Source: Chloroflexota bacterium
GTDB lineage: Bacteria > Chloroflexota > Anaerolineae > Anaerolineales > Anaerolineaceae
Reading direction: 5' to 3'
Assembly: GCA_009773005.1 (NCBI GenBank)
Contig: WOUT01000005.1
Span: 105,077 to 169,076 of the forward strand
DNA: 64,000 nucleotides
Shown: positions 62,172-64,000 of the stretch, one piece after another
Position numbering within the stretch: the stretch's first letter is position 1
Layout of the letters: the number at the start of each line of letters is the position of its first letter
Made by a program: the position numbers and the translations under genes
The notes under the pieces: generated by a model
What the model saw: the letters and a program-made list of their open reading frames with translations, nothing else
What the model was told of the DNA's origin: nothing
Databases searched by the model: none

Positions 62172-63563
62172 ATGAGCGATTTTGAGAGTTACCAGAGCCC
62201 GTTTAGCTGGCGTTATGGTTCTCAAGCCATGCGTACAATCTGGAGCGAACACAATAAACGCCTGTTCTGGCGAAGCCTGTGGGTTTCACTCGCAGAAGTC
62301 CAAACCCGCTGGAACCTGGTAACCCTGGAACAACTCGAAGACCTCAAACGCCACGCCTCTCAAGTTGATCTGCCAAAATCCTTTGAAGTTGAATCCTCCT
62401 TGAAGCACGACCTGATGGCAGAGATTAAAGTATTCGCCGCTCAATGCCCGGTTGGCGGCGGCGTCATCCACCTCGGGGCCACCTCCATGGATATCAAGGA
62501 CAACGCAGAGGCGCTGCAAATCCGCCAGTCGATTGAGGTTCTGGCAGAGAAACTAAAATCTTTATTACTGGCATTAGCCTCGTTGATCGAACGGACAGCC
62601 TCCATGACGGTCATGGCGTTCACGCACCTGCAGCCCGCCGAGCCCACTACATTAGGTTACCGTTTCGCCAATTTTGCACAAGATCTATTGGAAGATTATG
62701 AGGCTTTAATCGATTTCAAAAAAAACTTACGCGGAAAGGGGTTCAAGGGGGCGGTTGGGAACGCCGCATCATATATTGAACTCTTTGGTGAAGATGGGTT
62801 CGAAGATTTCGAAAGACAGATCAGTGAGTTGATCGACCTGCCATTTTTCCCGGTCACCACCCAGACCTATCCGCGCCGCCAGGATTACATCCTTTTAAGT
62901 CGTTTGGCAGGACTCGCTGCGACCCTGAGCAAATTCGCGTTTGACCTGCGGGTCCTGCAATCGCAACCCATCGGTGAACTCTCGGAGCCCTTTGGTCAAA
63001 ACCAGGTAGGGTCATCCGCAATGCCGTTTAAACGTAACCCGATTGACGCCGAAAAAATTGATTCGCTAGCCCGAACTGTATCCGTTGCGCCGCAAATCGC
63101 CTGGCATAATGCCGCCAATTCCTTGCTTGAACGCACTCTGGATGACAGCGCCAACCGCCGTACGTTGCTGCCAGAGTCTTTTCTTGCGCTGGATGAAATG
63201 GTCATTACGACATTCAGGATCATCTCTGGAATTGTGATTAATCAACAAGCAATTGACAAGACCAAAAATACCTATGCTCCATTTGCAGGGATCGAGAGAC
63301 TGCTAATGGTTCTGGTTAAGAAAGGCGCAGACCGCCAGAAAATGCATGAGCTGCTTCGAGAACACAGTCTGGCTGCCTGGCAGGAGATGGCAGATGGCAA
63401 GCCCAATCCGTTGGTAACCAGTCTGACTTCTGACCCGATACTCTTGAGTTTTTTGTCGCAAGAAGAAATCCTGCATGCCATGGACTCTGATCAATATGTT
63501 GGCATTGCTCAAAAACGCGCACTTTCAATCGCACACCAAATTACCAGGCTATTCGATAAATGA
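62172..63563 (+). CDS. purB: Adenylosuccinate lyase
   Basis: A 463-residue enzyme of the fumarase/aspartase superfamily that splits adenylosuccinate to AMP and fumarate, and SAICAR in the de novo path. The superfamily signature VGSSAMPFKRNPIDAEK holds the flexible catalytic loop, and VIHLGATSMDIKDNAEAL and FTHLQPAEPTTLGYR are the other conserved blocks. It is the last gene of hpt-purA-purB. A near-perfect palindromic terminator follows. Confidence 0.94.
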   Translation: MSDFESYQSPFSWRYGSQAMRTIWSEHNKRLFWRSLWVSLAEVQTRWNLVTLEQLEDLKRHASQVDLPKSFEVESSLKHDLMAEIKVFAAQCPVGGGVIHLGATSMDIKDNAEALQIRQSIEVLAEKLKSLLLALASLIERTASMTVMAFTHLQPAEPTTLGYRFANFAQDLLEDYEALIDFKKNLRGKGFKGAVGNAASYIELFGEDGFEDFERQISELIDLPFFPVTTQTYPRRQDYILLSRLAGLAATLSKFAFDLRVLQSQPIGELSEPFGQNQVGSSAMPFKRNPIDAEKIDSLARTVSVAPQIAWHNAANSLLERTLDDSANRRTLLPESFLALDEMVITTFRIISGIVINQQAIDKTKNTYAPFAGIERLLMVLVKKGADRQKMHELLREHSLAAWQEMADGKPNPLVTSLTSDPILLSFLSQEEILHAMDSDQYVGIAQKRALSIAHQITRLFDK

Positions 63564-63580
63564 TGACGTTTCTCACTCAG

Positions 63581-63614
63581 CGACAAGACCCTCATGCGCA
63601 TGAGGGTCTTGTCG
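63581..63614. terminator. Perfect 34-base palindrome, bidirectional terminator
   Basis: Two 17-base halves, one starting CGACAAGACCCTCATGC, are exact reverse complements. It lies between the convergent purB and CheW genes. There is no long T-run, so it may act mainly through its very stable stem. Confidence 0.75.
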
Positions 63615-63637
63615 ACTACCAATAATTAAGACCATTA

Positions 63638-64000
63638 TTATTTATCCGCAACCACTCTGGCGACTTGATCCTTCTCGTCTGTGGTGAGTACCCTGGCAAG
63701 GTCAAGCAGGATCACCAGGCGTTTATCGAGTTTGGCAACGCCAATAATGAACTCGGAATTCACGGTGCTTACCATAGGAGGCGGGAGCTCAATGACACTA
63801 TCATCGATGGTCAATACCTCTGAAACTGCAGACACGATCATGCCGATCTTCAACCCGTCAATGCTTGAAACCACGATGCGAGTCTCGGTGTTGTGTTCCT
63901 GGGCCGCCATTCCAAAACGTTTGTGCAGGTCAACCACCGGGATCACGCTGCCACGCAGATTGGTGATCCCTTCCACATATGAAGGAGCCTGGGGAATTTT
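63638..64000 (-). CDS. CheW-type chemotaxis coupling protein, C-terminal part (cut by window edge)
   Basis: The minus-strand frame runs off the right end without a start. About 120 residues are visible: APSYVEGITNLRGSVIPVVD and LHKRFGM are the CheW core, and RIVVSSIDGLKIGMIVSAVSEVL, then FIIGVAKLDKRLVILLDLARVLTTDE, form the second beta-barrel. CheW links receptors to the kinase CheA. Only one CheW domain is seen; whether it is a single-domain protein or the end of a larger one cannot be told here. Confidence 0.85.
   Translation of the reverse strand, partial: KIPQAPSYVEGITNLRGSVIPVVDLHKRFGMAAQEHNTETRIVVSSIDGLKIGMIVSAVSEVLTIDDSVIELPPPMVSTVNSEFIIGVAKLDKRLVILLDLARVLTTDEKDQVARVVADK

Noticed and set aside
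1..64000. CRISPR arrays, integrases, complete insertion sequences
   Set aside because: No regularly spaced repeats and no transposase or integrase frames were seen on either strand.

Overview
The window looks like a chromosomal segment of a free-living, probably anaerobic or microaerophilic member of the Chloroflexota (Anaerolineae-like). This is an inference from gene content: a sortase with SHOCT-domain genes, many lipoproteins and cupredoxins, a stand-alone PfaD-type enoyl reductase with a one-piece PUFA/hgl-like megasynthase, and an HD-GYP protein with stacked PAS domains. There is no rRNA, no CRISPR array, no intact transposon and no phage. Both ends cut through genes: a NarL-type response regulator on the left and a CheW protein on the right.

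Bases 1-21117 form a copper/redox envelope island. Minus-strand operons encode a two-domain multicopper oxidase with YtkA-like and DUF2085 partners; a YHS protein, Lgt, a 43-residue membrane peptide, a cupredoxin, a CcdA-like thiol-electron carrier and a methyltransferase; and a PCYCGC lipoprotein, a CuA cupredoxin, a NapH/NosR-like polyferredoxin and a CuA-cytochrome c fusion that end in a NarL-type two-component system. A second, OmpR-type two-component operon carries Met-rich and SHOCT membrane proteins. A plus-strand operon (19178-21117) carries a Cys-Cys membrane protein, a lipoprotein, a DUF2933-like protein and a DUF1573 protein. Six promoters of the island share a 14-bp palindrome of the form AGGCAWWWWTGCCT, 69-114 nt upstream of the first gene. 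Two promoters associated with the OmpR system share 11-bp direct repeats built on CTTTA.

Two genes in the window are interrupted by one in-frame TGA at a redox-active position, each followed at the right distance by a SECIS-like hairpin. They are a DUF1573-like membrane protein (13161-13655, Cys-Sec) and an OsmC-family peroxidase (58448-58957, Sec at the peroxidatic position). I annotate both as full-length selenoproteins.

Bases 21949-32758 hold a lipid/polyketide locus: PfaD, a Sfp-type phosphopantetheinyl transferase, and a 2784-residue synthase with order KS-ACP-AT-KS-ACP-ACP-KR-DH. All three ACPs carry Thr where the phosphopantetheine Ser is expected. Downstream of the intron remnant at 33083-33154 lies an amine-catabolism island (33938-46990): a symporter, a PatA-like aminotransferase, an Lrp regulator, an APC permease, a saccharopine-dehydrogenase-like enzyme, an aldehyde:ferredoxin oxidoreductase, a GabT-like aminotransferase, a CoA-acylating aldehyde dehydrogenase and arginine deiminase. 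It is best read as polyamine/GABA breakdown to an acyl-CoA.

The right third is mostly housekeeping: TerC, a GNAT protein, the nadC-nadA-nadB operon for quinolinate synthesis, an HD-GYP phosphodiesterase, tRNA-Gln(CUG) next to glnS, and hpt-purA-purB for purine salvage and AMP synthesis.
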